Of a DNA stretch of 64,000 nucleotides, positions 17,330-26,441 are shown piece by piece. Position 1 is the first letter of the stretch. Each line of letters begins with the position of its first letter. The translations under genes were made by a program, and so were the position numbers. Source of the DNA: Mycolicibacterium neworleansense (GTDB taxonomy: Bacteria; Actinomycetota; Actinomycetes; Mycobacteriales; Mycobacteriaceae); the NCBI RefSeq assembly GCF_001245615.1, contig NZ_CWKH01000001.1, positions 2,852,001 through 2,916,000 on the forward strand, written 5' to 3'. The notes under the pieces are model-generated. The model was given only the letters and a program-made list of their open reading frames with translations. It had not been told where the DNA came from and made no database searches.

Positions 17330-17623
17330 ATGAGGTCACGTCGATCGACTCGTCGCCTCGCAGCCACTGCGGCCGCCGCCGCGATCATCGGGATGATCGG
17401 GCTCAGCGCTTGCGGTACCGGCGAAAAAGCACCTGAGACCACCAGCCCCACCCCGACCACCACCACAACCACAACGGTGACGACTCCGCCGGCGCCGCCG
17501 CCCGCGGAGCCCACCGAGAAGCAGGTCTCCCCCGGTGGCAACAACAAGTTCACGCCCACCCACGTCGAACCTCCGGCCCCGCCCACCGGGCGGCACGGGA
17601 TCGGCAGCCCCCACCGGCAGTAG
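17330..17623 (+). CDS. Small Thr/Pro-rich lipoprotein, copy 2
   Basis: 97 residues, paralogue of the gene at 13320. The basic N-terminus MRSRRSTRR, Ala-rich hydrophobic stretch and IGLSAC lipobox are clearer than in copy 1. The mature part begins GTGEKAPETTSP, followed by Thr runs, then EPTEKQVSPGGNNKFTPTHVEPPAPP, matching the copy 1 end. The last 13 residues (GRHGIGSPHRQ region) differ. It precedes the fused zinc-ribbon protein by 42 bp with no protease gene between, unlike copy 1. The function is unknown; conservation of the C-terminal NxFTP-type stretch in both copies suggests a binding segment. Confidence 0.78.
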   Translation: MRSRRSTRRLAATAAAAAIIGMIGLSACGTGEKAPETTSPTPTTTTTTTVTTPPAPPPAEPTEKQVSPGGNNKFTPTHVEPPAPPTGRHGIGSPHRQ

Positions 17624-17665
17624 CACCGGCACAGATCGGCCGCTGATCCTGCGGCCACGCACGCC

Positions 17666-19474
17666 ATGACCGCCGGAACCGGCGACGACCCGGTACCCAC
17701 CATGGAATGCCGGGTTTGCCGAACCGAGGTTGCGGCGGGCGCATTCTGCGGCCGGTGCGGCGCCTGCCGCCAGTCACGCCGCGATCGGCCGGAGTGGTTG
17801 CGAATCCGGGCGTACTGCGCCGGACGGAACGAACATCTGCTGCGGCCGTCGGTGGTCAGTTCGCTGTTCCCGGAGCTACCGCACGCTTCGCGCGCACCGT
17901 TCCGGGTGGCGGTAGGGGTGTTGGCGGTTGCGGTGGCCGCCTGCACGCTGCTGCGACTACCCGCGGCGATGAGCGCGCTCGCGGCGTTGGGATTGCCGCT
18001 GCTGTTCGTCGCGTATCTACGCAAATCCGCTGAGCTTCAACGCCTTCCGGTGCATACCCTGCTGCTGACCGGCGCCTTGGGTGCCGGACTGGGCGCCGCC
18101 TGGGCACTGACCACCGGGACCGCGGTGGCCCGGGAATACGACATGCCGATGGGCGCGGATGTCCCCCAGTTCCGGATCATCCGCGACGGCCTCGGCGTGC
18201 CGCTCGGCGCTTTGGTGCTGATGCTGATCCCGGTGGTGGTGATCCGACTGCTTCGGCCGTGTACACGAGAAGTATTGGACGGCTTCGCAATCGGCGCCCT
18301 CGGCGGCCTTGCGTTCACCGCGGCCGCCACGCTGAGCCGGTTCGCTCCCCAGTTCGACGACGGGTTGGTCGACCACGATCGCCCACTGATCGGGCTGTTG
18401 GTCCAAGCCGGCATCCAGGCGGTGGCGGTGCCGTTGACCGCTGCGGCCACCGGCGCTTTCGTCGGCATCGTCCTGTGGTTCACACCGGCGGTGGACCACC
18501 CGCGTCAGCACCCCGAGTACACGCGCACGGCCCTGGTGCTGACAGCCGCGGCCATTCCCGCCTGCTACGTGATCCTCGGCCTGATGGACCTGGCCCCGGT
18601 GTCACAGATGTGGGTACTGACAGTGCATCTGGCCGTGATGGCGGCGGCGATGCTGGCGGTGCGGGTCGGTCTGCAGCTCGCCCTGCTCTACGAGGCGCAC
18701 ACCCCCGTGAGCGCCGGCGAATCTCTGCTGTGTTCGCAATGCGGCCAATCCGTTCCCGACGCGCCGTTCTGCCGCAACTGCGGAGTGGCGATCCGGGCGT
18801 TGTCGCGATCGCCGTACGAAATCGGTGATCGCCGCGTGCTGGGCGCGTGGGGCGCCGGTGTCACGGTGCTGGCCGCCGCCCTCGTCGGGGTGTCGGCGGT
18901 TCTCAGCCCCCCGCCCGCACGTTACGTCTGCCCGCCGGACTGCGGCCGCCCGCCGACGACGGAGCCAGTGGCGACGAATCCCCGCTTCACCGCCCCGGAC
19001 GGCGCGTTCTCGGTCGCGTATCCGGCCACCGGCGCGGCCTATACGGTCACTACCGCGGACGACGGAGTGACGGCGGATTTCGTCGCCGGGGACGGCGGCA
19101 CCATGCAACTCCTCGGCAAACCCGCGGCCGGACGGACGCCGAAAGAGATCGCCACGGCCCTGGTCGAGGGCACGTATCCCGATACCGACATGGACTACGA
19201 GATCCCGAATGCCATGGTCGGTTATCAACCGGGATACGGAATGGTCCTCGACAGCTGGCCGCAGAACGCCACTGGCGATTACATGCGGATCCGGGTGGTC
19301 ATTCTGGCCGCGGTCAAGAACGACCTAGCCCTGATCGCCGTCGCGACCGGTCCTTATCACGCCTACGGCCCCGATTTCGGCCCAGGCATCCCGTCCGGCG
19401 CCAACTTGGACCTTGCCCTGGATATGGGCAAGTACGTCAACAGTTTTCGTTGGCGCGGAGACCCAGCTCGGTGA
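17666..19474 (+). CDS. Fused zinc-ribbon membrane protein plus extracytoplasmic domain, copy 2
   Basis: 602 residues. Residues about 1-385 correspond to the 15261 gene product: CRVCRTEV...CGRCG at the N-terminus, about nine membrane helices including EVLDGFAIGALGGLAFTAA, and CSQCGQSV...CRNCG. Residues about 386-602 correspond to the 16466 product: one membrane helix, PPARYVCPPDCGRPPTTEPV, then FTAPDGAFSVAYP to DMGKYVNSFRWRGDP. So two separate, overlapping genes in copy 1 are one gene here. The frame is open throughout with normal codon use, so this is a real fusion or, in reverse, copy 1 is a fission. The function is unknown; a membrane complex with the lipoprotein is likely. Confidence 0.85.
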   Translation: MTAGTGDDPVPTMECRVCRTEVAAGAFCGRCGACRQSRRDRPEWLRIRAYCAGRNEHLLRPSVVSSLFPELPHASRAPFRVAVGVLAVAVAACTLLRLPAAMSALAALGLPLLFVAYLRKSAELQRLPVHTLLLTGALGAGLGAAWALTTGTAVAREYDMPMGADVPQFRIIRDGLGVPLGALVLMLIPVVVIRLLRPCTREVLDGFAIGALGGLAFTAAATLSRFAPQFDDGLVDHDRPLIGLLVQAGIQAVAVPLTAAATGAFVGIVLWFTPAVDHPRQHPEYTRTALVLTAAAIPACYVILGLMDLAPVSQMWVLTVHLAVMAAAMLAVRVGLQLALLYEAHTPVSAGESLLCSQCGQSVPDAPFCRNCGVAIRALSRSPYEIGDRRVLGAWGAGVTVLAAALVGVSAVLSPPPARYVCPPDCGRPPTTEPVATNPRFTAPDGAFSVAYPATGAAYTVTTADDGVTADFVAGDGGTMQLLGKPAAGRTPKEIATALVEGTYPDTDMDYEIPNAMVGYQPGYGMVLDSWPQNATGDYMRIRVVILAAVKNDLALIAVATGPYHAYGPDFGPGIPSGANLDLALDMGKYVNSFRWRGDPAR

Positions 19475-19507
19475 ATCCCCGCCGACCATGCAGAAACAAA
19501 TCATCGC

Positions 19508-19539
19508 CAATTGGTGACATTGACAAATGTCATCAATTG
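19508..19539. promoter_or_regulatory. 32-bp palindrome, probable operator of the mymA-like operon
   Basis: CAATTG-N-TGACATT-N4-AATGTCA-N-CAATTG: two nested pairs of perfectly complementary arms, centred at 19523.5. A TTGACA -35 element (19521-19526) is embedded in its centre, so a bound protein would cover the promoter of the operon that begins at 19578. AT-rich against the local background. The regulator is not identified; the MerR gene at the end of the operon is one candidate. Confidence 0.72.
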
Positions 19540-19577
19540 CTGATGTACTCCTCGCACGCTTCAACGAGGAGGCCCTC

Positions 19578-20561
19578 ATGCCCGGAACCAGCCCGGCAGT
19601 GCCCCGACATGGATCTCTGCGGTCCCGCAGCGCATCCAGAGTCAGCAGCCTTACCCTGCGGAATCTCAGTGCCGCCCTGCCCCCGGACACCAGCTGGGGG
19701 TTGTGGAGCTCACGCAGGCTGATCGCGCGGATCATGGCCACCTTCGGGCCGTCTGTTTCGGGCACTCGCGTCGAACGCGTCGACGTACGCATGGCCGACG
19801 GCAGACGCGTGGTGGGCGAATGGGTGCGCGGTCCGGGGGTGACCGAAGGTGAGCGTGCCATCTACTACCTGCACGGCAGCGGATTCGTACTGTGCTCGCC
19901 GCGGACACACCGGCGGCTCACTGCGTGGCTGTCGCGCCTGACCGGACTGCCCGTGTTCTGTGTCGACTACCGCCTGGCTCCCGAACACCGGTTCCCCGCC
20001 GCCGCCACCGACGTCCGTGCGGGCTGGGATTGGCTGTGCACCGAACGCGGGCTTCGTCCGGACCGCATCGTGATGGCGGGTGACTCCGCCGGCGGGCATC
20101 TCGCCGTAGATCTGCTACTGCAGCCCGACGTGGCCCACCCCGCCGGGCTCGTGCTGTTCTCCCCGCTGATCGACCTGACATTCACGACCGCCCGCGCCTG
20201 CGAGAGTCTGCGCCCCGACCCGGCGATCCGCGTGGCCGACGCGGCGCGACTGGTCGAGTTGTATTGCGGACGAGTAGATGTCAGCCATCCGCGATTGAAG
20301 CTGGATGTCGCGGGCGGACGGGCGCTGCCGCGAACCCTGATCCAAGCCGGAGGCGCCGAGATGCTTCTCGGCGACGCCCGCGTTCTCGATACCGACATCC
20401 GTGCCGCAGGCGGCGATGCCGAACTGCAGGTGTGGCCGGATCAGGTGCACGTGTTCCAGGCGCTACCCCGGCTCAGCCCGGAAGCCGTCCCGGCCATGCA
20501 ACAGGCCGCAGGATTCATCTCGGAATCCCTGCGCCACAACACCATCGAGGTCGTCAGATGA
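19578..20561 (+). CDS. Alpha/beta-hydrolase, hormone-sensitive-lipase type (LipR-like esterase)
   Basis: 327 residues. The HSL-type oxyanion motif is HGSG (in YYLHGSGFVLCSP) rather than HGGG. The nucleophile elbow is GDSAGGHLAVDL, with an acid/His end in ...PDQVHVFQALP. It should hydrolyse a short- or medium-chain ester. The ATG at 19578 has GAGGAGG six bases upstream; the earlier in-frame ATG at 19527 lies within the palindrome and is rejected. It heads a five-gene operon with ATGA or near-overlap spacing throughout. The gene set (esterase, SDR, monooxygenase) resembles the mymA operon of M. tuberculosis (Rv3083-Rv3089), linked to envelope lipid changes at acid pH. Confidence 0.88.
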   Translation: MPGTSPAVPRHGSLRSRSASRVSSLTLRNLSAALPPDTSWGLWSSRRLIARIMATFGPSVSGTRVERVDVRMADGRRVVGEWVRGPGVTEGERAIYYLHGSGFVLCSPRTHRRLTAWLSRLTGLPVFCVDYRLAPEHRFPAAATDVRAGWDWLCTERGLRPDRIVMAGDSAGGHLAVDLLLQPDVAHPAGLVLFSPLIDLTFTTARACESLRPDPAIRVADAARLVELYCGRVDVSHPRLKLDVAGGRALPRTLIQAGGAEMLLGDARVLDTDIRAAGGDAELQVWPDQVHVFQALPRLSPEAVPAMQQAAGFISESLRHNTIEVVR

Positions 20562-21436
20562 ACATCTTCGGCTCGGGCCGCAAACGCAGCCGGCACGCCG
20601 ATGCCGTCGTCACGGGCGCGGGCAGCGGCATCGGCGCCGCTTTCGCCCGCGAGCTGGCCGCCCGCGGTGGCCGGGTGGTGTGCAGCGACATCGACGAGGC
20701 CTCCGCCCGCGCCACCGCCGAGGCCATCGTCACCGACGGCGGGCAGGCCACCGCGCTGCGCTGTGATGTCTCGCAGATCGAGGAAGTCGCCCACCTCGCC
20801 GATACCGCCCAAGCCTGGTTCGACGGACCGCCCTCCCTCGTCGTCAACAACGCCGGCGTCGGCGCGGGCGGACAACCCATCGGCGAGGTCAGCATCGACG
20901 ACTGGAACTGGGTCCTCGGCATCAACCTGTGGGGCCCGATCCACGGATGCCACGTGTTCACCCCGATTCTGCGCGCCGCGGACACGGACCAGCCGCGCGG
21001 CATCATCAACGTCGCCTCGGCCGCCGCGTTCGGCGCGGCTCCGGGAATGGCCGCCTACAACGTGAGCAAGGCGGGAACCCTGTCGCTGTCAGAGACCCTG
21101 GCCGCCGAGTTGTCCGGTACCGGCATCAACGTGACGGTGTTGTGCCCGACATTCGTCAAGACCAACATCGTCGAAGCAGGCCGAATCACAGCACAATCCA
21201 CGCAACTGGCCGACCGGCTCATGCGCTGGACCGGTTTCTCCCCCGAACGGGTCGCCCGGATGTGTCTGGATACCAACGACCGCGGCGGCCTGTACTGCAT
21301 GCCGCAACCCGATGCCCGGATCGGTTGGGGCATCAAACGACTCACCCCGACCGTGTACACCCGCGCGGTAGGAATAGCGACGCGCATCGCAGACGATCAT
21401 TCTGCTCCTCACGTCCGCACCCACCAGGAGGTTTAG
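20558..21436 (+). CDS. Short-chain dehydrogenase (SadH-like)
   Basis: 292 residues. Motifs: VVTGAGSGIGAAFARELAARGG, CDVSQ, VVNNAGVGAGG, catalytic Ser in NVASAAAFG and YNVSKAG (Tyr-x3-Lys). The extended C-terminus (about 230-292) with VYTRAVGIATRIADDHS is typical of the SadH/Rv3085 subgroup near mymA. The ATG overlaps the esterase stop (ATGA, 20558-20561). The upstream frame to 20264 is not used. The substrate is probably a long-chain alcohol or ketone in the same pathway as the esterase and monooxygenase, inferred from the operon. Confidence 0.9.
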   Translation: MNIFGSGRKRSRHADAVVTGAGSGIGAAFARELAARGGRVVCSDIDEASARATAEAIVTDGGQATALRCDVSQIEEVAHLADTAQAWFDGPPSLVVNNAGVGAGGQPIGEVSIDDWNWVLGINLWGPIHGCHVFTPILRAADTDQPRGIINVASAAAFGAAPGMAAYNVSKAGTLSLSETLAAELSGTGINVTVLCPTFVKTNIVEAGRITAQSTQLADRLMRWTGFSPERVARMCLDTNDRGGLYCMPQPDARIGWGIKRLTPTVYTRAVGIATRIADDHSAPHVRTHQEV

Positions 21437-21438
21437 CC

Positions 21439-22359
21439 ATGGCCATGGATATGGAACGAATGCTGGCGAAGATCAAGGACCGTCAATGGGCCTTGGCCGA
21501 CATCGACTGGGAGGCCCCGGGTGCGGAGACCATCACCGATGAGATGCGGCCCAAGCTCAAGGCCTTCATGGCCGATCTGTGCTGGATCGAGAACGTCGGT
21601 GCGCGTGGATTCGCCGCCCTGGCGAAGAAGGCACCGAACCCGACCATCGCCGAGATCTACCGCTACTTCCACGCCGAAGAGCAGCGGCACGCCAATGCCG
21701 AACTGGCGCTGATGAAGCGTTGGGGAATGCTCGAAGACGGCGAGATGCCCGAACCGAACGTCAACATCCGGTTGGCCATCGAGTGGCTGGACACCTTCTC
21801 CGACAACATGTCGCTGTCGGTGCTCGGAACCGTCATCCCCATGCTCGAAGTGGCACTCGACGGCGCGCTGCTGAAGTTCCTGCTCGAAGAGGTCGACGAC
21901 CCGATCTGTCATCAAGTCTTCGAAAAGATCAACAACGACGAATCCCGGCACATCGCGGTCGATTTCGAGGTGCTCAACATGATCGGCAACTCCACCGTGC
22001 GGCGGCTGGCGGTCGAGTTCGTCGGGAACGTAGCGTCCCCGGGCGTGATCATCGGCACGTTGATGTACGTGCCCCTGCTCAACCGGATGCGCAACAACAT
22101 CGTCGACATGGGCCTACAGCCGGAAAAACTGTACAAGGCGATGATGCGCTTCAAGGAGATCGGCAGCCGTGGTGAGTACACCTGGCGCGTCCCGACCTAT
22201 CAGCTACTCAAGCTGCACGGCCGGATGGTCACCAACCCACGCCATCCTTACCACTGGATCGCGAACCCGATGGTGTGGGCATCCGACCGCTATCCCAAGA
22301 CCCTGCTGCGGCCGATACCCAGCTGGTTCAAAGAGCTGACCCACGAGCCGGCGGCCTGA
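21439..22359 (+). CDS. Ferritin-like diiron protein of unknown substrate
   Basis: 306 residues, mostly helical. Two ExxH-type iron-binding motifs are visible: HAEEQRHANAE (about residues 78-88) and NNDESRHIAVDFE (about 171-183), each with further Glu residues one helix earlier (WIENVG, MLEVALDG). This is the four-helix ferritin-like/diiron oxygenase pattern. The ATG at 21439 is three bases after the SDR stop (21436) with AGGAGG upstream. In operons of this kind it may be an oxygenase or hydroxylase that feeds the neighbouring FAD monooxygenase, but the reaction is not known. The C-terminal 60 residues carry several aromatic residues near a KTLLRPIPSWF motif. Confidence 0.82.
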   Translation: MAMDMERMLAKIKDRQWALADIDWEAPGAETITDEMRPKLKAFMADLCWIENVGARGFAALAKKAPNPTIAEIYRYFHAEEQRHANAELALMKRWGMLEDGEMPEPNVNIRLAIEWLDTFSDNMSLSVLGTVIPMLEVALDGALLKFLLEEVDDPICHQVFEKINNDESRHIAVDFEVLNMIGNSTVRRLAVEFVGNVASPGVIIGTLMYVPLLNRMRNNIVDMGLQPEKLYKAMMRFKEIGSRGEYTWRVPTYQLLKLHGRMVTNPRHPYHWIANPMVWASDRYPKTLLRPIPSWFKELTHEPAA

Positions 22360-22360
22360 C

Positions 22361-23848
22361 ATGCGCACCTACGACACCCTGATCGTCGGCGCCGGATTCA
22401 CCGGCATCGGCACCGCGATCAAACTCATCGAGGCCGGCGTCGACAACTTCGTGATCCTGGATCGCTCGGACCGCGTCGGCGGCACCTGGCGCGACAACAC
22501 CTATCCCGGTGCGGCATGCGATATCCCGTCACTGCTGTACTCGTTCTCATTCGTCAAGAACCCGGACTGGTCACGGGCCTACTCCCCGGCCGACGAGATC
22601 CGCCAGCACATCGAGGACATGGTCGACACCTTCGACCTGCGCCGGCGTATCCAGTTCGGGATCGAGGTCAACGGCCTGTCGTTCGAGGAAGCCGAGGGCA
22701 TCTGGACGGTGAAGACCACGGGCCGCAAGCGGTTTCACGCGCGCACGGTGGTACTGGCCTCCGGCCCGCTACCTGACCACAAGTGGCCCGACATCCGCGG
22801 GTTGGAGACTTACCGTGGCCACAAGATCCACAGTGCCAACTGGGATCACGACTACGACTTCACCGGCAAGCGCGTCGCCGTCATCGGCACCGGCGCCAGC
22901 GCCGTGCAGATCATCCCGGAGCTGGTCAAGACCGCGGGCTTCGTCAAGGTGTTCCAACGCACCCCGGGCTGGGTGATCCCGCGCCTGGACATCGCCACTC
23001 CCCCGGTCGCGCGCACCTTGTTCGCGAAAGTTCCTGCCGCACAACAGCTCGCCCGCCAGTTCCTGTTCTGGGGCCATGAAGCGAGTGCGACGGCGATGGT
23101 GTGGGACACCCCGCTGACCGGGCTGGTCGCCCGGCTCGGCAAGGCGCATCTGCGCCGCCAGGTTTCCGACCCGTGGCTGCGCAGGCAGCTGACCCCCGAC
23201 TTCACGCCGGGGTGCAAACGCATGCTGGTCTCCAGCGACTACTACCCCGCGCTGCAGCGCGACAACTGCAAGCTGATCGACTGGCCCATCGCCACGATGA
23301 GCCCGGTGGGCATCCGCACCAGCGACGGCATCGAACACCACCTCGACGCGATCGTGTTCGCCACCGGCTTCGACGTGCACCTCACCGGACCGCCTTATCC
23401 GGTCACCGGGCTTGGTGGCCGGTCCCTGGCCGACGAATGGAAGGGCGGTGCCCAGGCGTACAAGAGCATCAACGTCCACGGGTACCCGAACTTGTTCCTG
23501 ATGACCGGACCCAACTCCGGGCCGGGACACAACTCCCTGCTGGTCTACGTCGAGGGCCAGATCGACTACGCCGTGACCGGCATCCGCACGATCCTCCGCA
23601 AGAATCTGCGCTACCTCGACGTACGGTCCGACGTTCAGGACCGGCACAACACCCGGCTGCAGCAGCGGCTGACGAAGACGACCTGGATGTCGGGATGCAC
23701 CAGCTGGTACCTGACCGCCGACGGATTCAACGCGTCGATGTATCCGGGCACCGCGACCCAGTATCTTCGACAGATGCGGGATTTCCGGCTCGGCGACTAT
23801 GACGTAGCGGCGCGCGAGGCGCGTGTCGCGATCAGCTCCTCGGCCTGA
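22361..23848 (+). CDS. FAD-dependent Baeyer-Villiger-type monooxygenase (MymA/EthA-like)
   Basis: 495 residues. The N-terminal FAD site is LIVGAGFTGIG; a second dinucleotide loop for NADPH is VIGTGASAVQ (about 176). The BVMO fingerprint appears as YRGHKIHSANWD, with Tyr in place of the usual Phe. VGGTWRDNTYPGAACD is the conserved FAD/active-site stretch, and FATGFD is the late hinge. It inserts oxygen into a ketone, or oxidises a heteroatom, using NADPH and O2. Related mycobacterial enzymes activate thioamide prodrugs, but that cannot be inferred here. It begins 1 bp after the diiron gene stop. Confidence 0.92.
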   Translation: MRTYDTLIVGAGFTGIGTAIKLIEAGVDNFVILDRSDRVGGTWRDNTYPGAACDIPSLLYSFSFVKNPDWSRAYSPADEIRQHIEDMVDTFDLRRRIQFGIEVNGLSFEEAEGIWTVKTTGRKRFHARTVVLASGPLPDHKWPDIRGLETYRGHKIHSANWDHDYDFTGKRVAVIGTGASAVQIIPELVKTAGFVKVFQRTPGWVIPRLDIATPPVARTLFAKVPAAQQLARQFLFWGHEASATAMVWDTPLTGLVARLGKAHLRRQVSDPWLRRQLTPDFTPGCKRMLVSSDYYPALQRDNCKLIDWPIATMSPVGIRTSDGIEHHLDAIVFATGFDVHLTGPPYPVTGLGGRSLADEWKGGAQAYKSINVHGYPNLFLMTGPNSGPGHNSLLVYVEGQIDYAVTGIRTILRKNLRYLDVRSDVQDRHNTRLQQRLTKTTWMSGCTSWYLTADGFNASMYPGTATQYLRQMRDFRLGDYDVAAREARVAISSSA

Positions 23849-24765
23849 TGGCAGCCAAGCAGCCCCGGCAGCCGGCGGGCGCCATCTCGACGATCCTCAC
23901 CGGTCTGCGCCGGGCCCCACGGCAGATCCGGCGCGGATCACGAGACGTCATCGAAACGGCGGTGTCACAACTCTTCGACGCCGCCGTACAGCCGCACGGC
24001 GCCGCGGCGTCCGGCGAATACCGGATCGACGAACTTGCGCGGCTGGCCGGCACCACCACCCGCAACATCAGGGTGTACCGCGACCGGGGACTGCTGCACC
24101 CGCCGCTGCGGGTCGGCCGCATCGCGTTGTTCAACGACACCCACCTGACCCGGTTGCGGCTGATCACCTCCATGCTGGACCGGGGCTACAACATCGCCCA
24201 TGTCCACGAGATGCTGTCGGCCTGGGAGCAGGGCAAGGACATCGGCGACGTCCTCGGCCTGGAGGACGCCATCGCCGGGAACTGGGCGACCGAGAAGCCA
24301 CAACGCATGCCGGTGGCCGAGGCCCGGCGTCTGGTCGATGACGAGGCCGGGTTCGACAGACTGGTCGGCAACGGCGTGATCAAGCTTGAAAAGTCCTCGG
24401 ATGAGGCAATCATCGTGCGCCCCAAGCTAATCGAGGCGTTCAACGAGGTACGGCGGTACGGCGTGCCGATCGACACGCTGATCAACGTGCACGAGCAGGT
24501 GGTGCCGCTCCTGGATCAGATCAGTTCGATCCTGGTGCAGGCGGGCGTGGAGCAGGTGTCCGAGAAGATCAAGCCCGGCGAGTCCCTGCCCGCCGATACC
24601 GAAGTGGCCGAGCTGATCACGATGCTGATCCAGTTCCGCACGCAGGCGGTGTCCGCGGTCAGCGCGACGCTGGCCGCCTCGATCGAGTCGACCATCGAAT
24701 CCGTGGTCAGTCAGATGCTGACCGAGTACGTCGAGAAGGCTGCCACCAACCCTGCCGACCAGTAG
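23848..24765 (+). CDS. MerR-family regulator with long C-terminal domain
   Basis: 305 residues. The MerR winged helix lies at about residues 57-125: YRIDELARLAGTTTRNIRVYRDRGLL followed by LFNDTHLTRLRLITSMLDRGYNI. The N-terminal 50 residues are basic. The C-terminal 170 residues lack the Cys or His pattern of metal sensors and include amphipathic helices (about 210-300) that probably bind a hydrophobic ligand. The ATG overlaps the monooxygenase stop by one base (TGATG). As last gene of the operon it probably autoregulates it, perhaps through the 19508-19539 palindrome; this is inference. It converges on guaA with 3 bp between. Confidence 0.88.
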   Translation: MAAKQPRQPAGAISTILTGLRRAPRQIRRGSRDVIETAVSQLFDAAVQPHGAAASGEYRIDELARLAGTTTRNIRVYRDRGLLHPPLRVGRIALFNDTHLTRLRLITSMLDRGYNIAHVHEMLSAWEQGKDIGDVLGLEDAIAGNWATEKPQRMPVAEARRLVDDEAGFDRLVGNGVIKLEKSSDEAIIVRPKLIEAFNEVRRYGVPIDTLINVHEQVVPLLDQISSILVQAGVEQVSEKIKPGESLPADTEVAELITMLIQFRTQAVSAVSATLAASIESTIESVVSQMLTEYVEKAATNPADQ

Positions 24766-24768
24766 AGG

Positions 24769-26322
24769 TCACTCCCACTCGATGGTGCCCGGCGGCTTGC
24801 TGGTGACGTCCAGCACCACTCGGTTGACCTCGGGCACCTCATTGGTGATCCGGGTCGAAATCCGTTCCAGCACTTCGTAAGGAACCCGGGTCCAGTCGGC
24901 GGTCATGGCGTCCTCACTGGACACCGGGCGCAGCACGATCGGGTGACCATAGGTACGTCCGTCGCCCTGCACACCCACCGAACGCACGTCGGCCAGCAGC
25001 ACCACCGGGCACTGCCAGATCTGCTGGTCCAGGCCGGCGGCGGTCAGCTCCTCGCGGGCGATCGCATCGGCGCGTCGCAGGGTGTCCAGCCGGTCAGCCG
25101 TCACCTCGCCGACGATGCGGATGCCCAGACCCGGACCCGGGAATGGTTGGCGGGCAACGATTTCCTCGGGCAGGCCCAGCTCACGGCCCACCGCGCGCAC
25201 CTCGTCCTTGAACAGCAGGCGCAGCGGCTCGACGAGCTTGAACTTCAGGTCGTCGGGCAGACCGCCGACGTTGTGATGGCTCTTGATGTTGGCCGTGCCG
25301 GTACCGCCACCGGATTCCACGACATCGGGGTACAACGTGCCCTGCACCAGGAAGTCGATGTCCGCCTCGCTGAGGGTGTCGCGTACCGCACCCTCGAACG
25401 CACGGATGAACTCCCGGCCGATGATCTTGCGCTTGCCCTCGGGGTTGGTCACCCCGGACAGTGCCTCCAGGAAGCGGTCGGCGACATCGACGGTCACCAG
25501 CTTGGCACCCGTCGCGGCGACGAAATCGCGCTGCACCTGCGCCCGCTCTCCGGCCCGTAGCAGGCCGTGGTCGACGAACACACACGTGAGCCGGTCCCCG
25601 ATGGCGCGTTGCACCAGCGCGGCAGCCACCGCGGAGTCGACGCCACCGGACAGCCCACAGATGGCCTGGCCGTCACCGATCTGCGCGCGGACCGCCTCGA
25701 TCAGCTGTTCGGCGATGTTTGCCGGGGTCCAAGTCGCACCGATACCGGCGAATTCATGCAGGAAGCGGCTCAGCACCTGCTGGCCGTGCGGGGAATGCAG
25801 AACCTCTGGGTGGTACTGGACGCCGGCCAGGCGGCGGGCCCGGTTCTCGAAGCCGGCGACCGGGGCGCCGGCGCTGGAGGCGACGACCTCGAAGCCTTCC
25901 GGCGCGGCCGTGACCGCGTCGCCGTGGCTCATCCACACCGGCTGGCTGACGGGCAGCTCAGAATGCAGGTCACCGCCCGCCACGTTGAGCTCGGTGCGCC
26001 CATACTCGCTGGTCCCGGTGTGTTCGACGGTGCCGCCCAGCGCCTGGGCCATGGCCTGGAACCCGTAGCAGATGCCGAACACCGGAACGTCGAGATCGAA
26101 CAACGCAGGGTCCAGGCGTGGAGCACCCTCGGCGTAGACACTGGCCGGGCCACCGGACAGCACGACGGCCTGCGGATCTTTGGCCTTGATCTCCTCGACC
26201 GTGGCGGTATGCGGGATGACCTCGGAAAAGACCCGGGCCTCACGGACCCGGCGCGCGATCAGCTGTGCGTACTGAGCGCCGAAGTCGACGACGAGGACGG
26301 GACGGGGAGATGCAGATGCCAC
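24769..26322 (-). CDS. guaA: GMP synthase (glutamine-hydrolysing)
   Basis: 517 residues. The glutaminase domain (about 10-200) shows CYGFQAMAQ with the nucleophile Cys and GVQYHPEV with His/Glu. The ATP-pyrophosphatase domain begins at [14 protein letters not shown], and the C-terminal dimerisation domain ends [20 protein letters not shown]. It converts XMP, ATP and glutamine to GMP, the step after GuaB2 in the same window. The start is GTG 26322. A TAGACT -10 hexamer (minus strand, 26334-26329) ends six bases before that GTG, so a leaderless mRNA is likely. Confidence 0.97.
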   Translation of the reverse strand: MASASPRPVLVVDFGAQYAQLIARRVREARVFSEVIPHTATVEEIKAKDPQAVVLSGGPASVYAEGAPRLDPALFDLDVPVFGICYGFQAMAQALGGTVEHTGTSEYGRTELNVAGGDLHSELPVSQPVWMSHGDAVTAAPEGFEVVASSAGAPVAGFENRARRLAGVQYHPEVLHSPHGQQVLSRFLHEFAGIGATWTPANIAEQLIEAVRAQIGDGQAICGLSGGVDSAVAAALVQRAIGDRLTCVFVDHGLLRAGERAQVQRDFVAATGAKLVTVDVADRFLEALSGVTNPEGKRKIIGREFIRAFEGAVRDTLSEADIDFLVQGTLYPDVVESGGGTGTANIKSHHNVGGLPDDLKFKLVEPLRLLFKDEVRAVGRELGLPEEIVARQPFPGPGLGIRIVGEVTADRLDTLRRADAIAREELTAAGLDQQIWQCPVVLLADVRSVGVQGDGRTYGHPIVLRPVSSEDAMTADWTRVPYEVLERISTRITNEVPEVNRVVLDVTSKPPGTIEWE

Positions 26323-26328
26323 CGCAAC

Positions 26329-26334
26329 AGTCTA
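26329..26334 (-). promoter_or_regulatory. Probable guaA -10 element (leaderless start)
   Basis: TAGACT on the minus strand, six bases before the guaA GTG. Its position fits a transcript starting at the start codon. No clear -35 box was found. Confidence 0.45.
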
Positions 26335-26441
26335 GTGGGCAGGTCAGAGCCTGCTCGATGCGCCAGTACAACAGGCGATCAACAGCTCCGAAGCGGCGCC
26401 TGAGCGTCGGCCCCAGATATGTGACCACACGCCAAAGCTGA

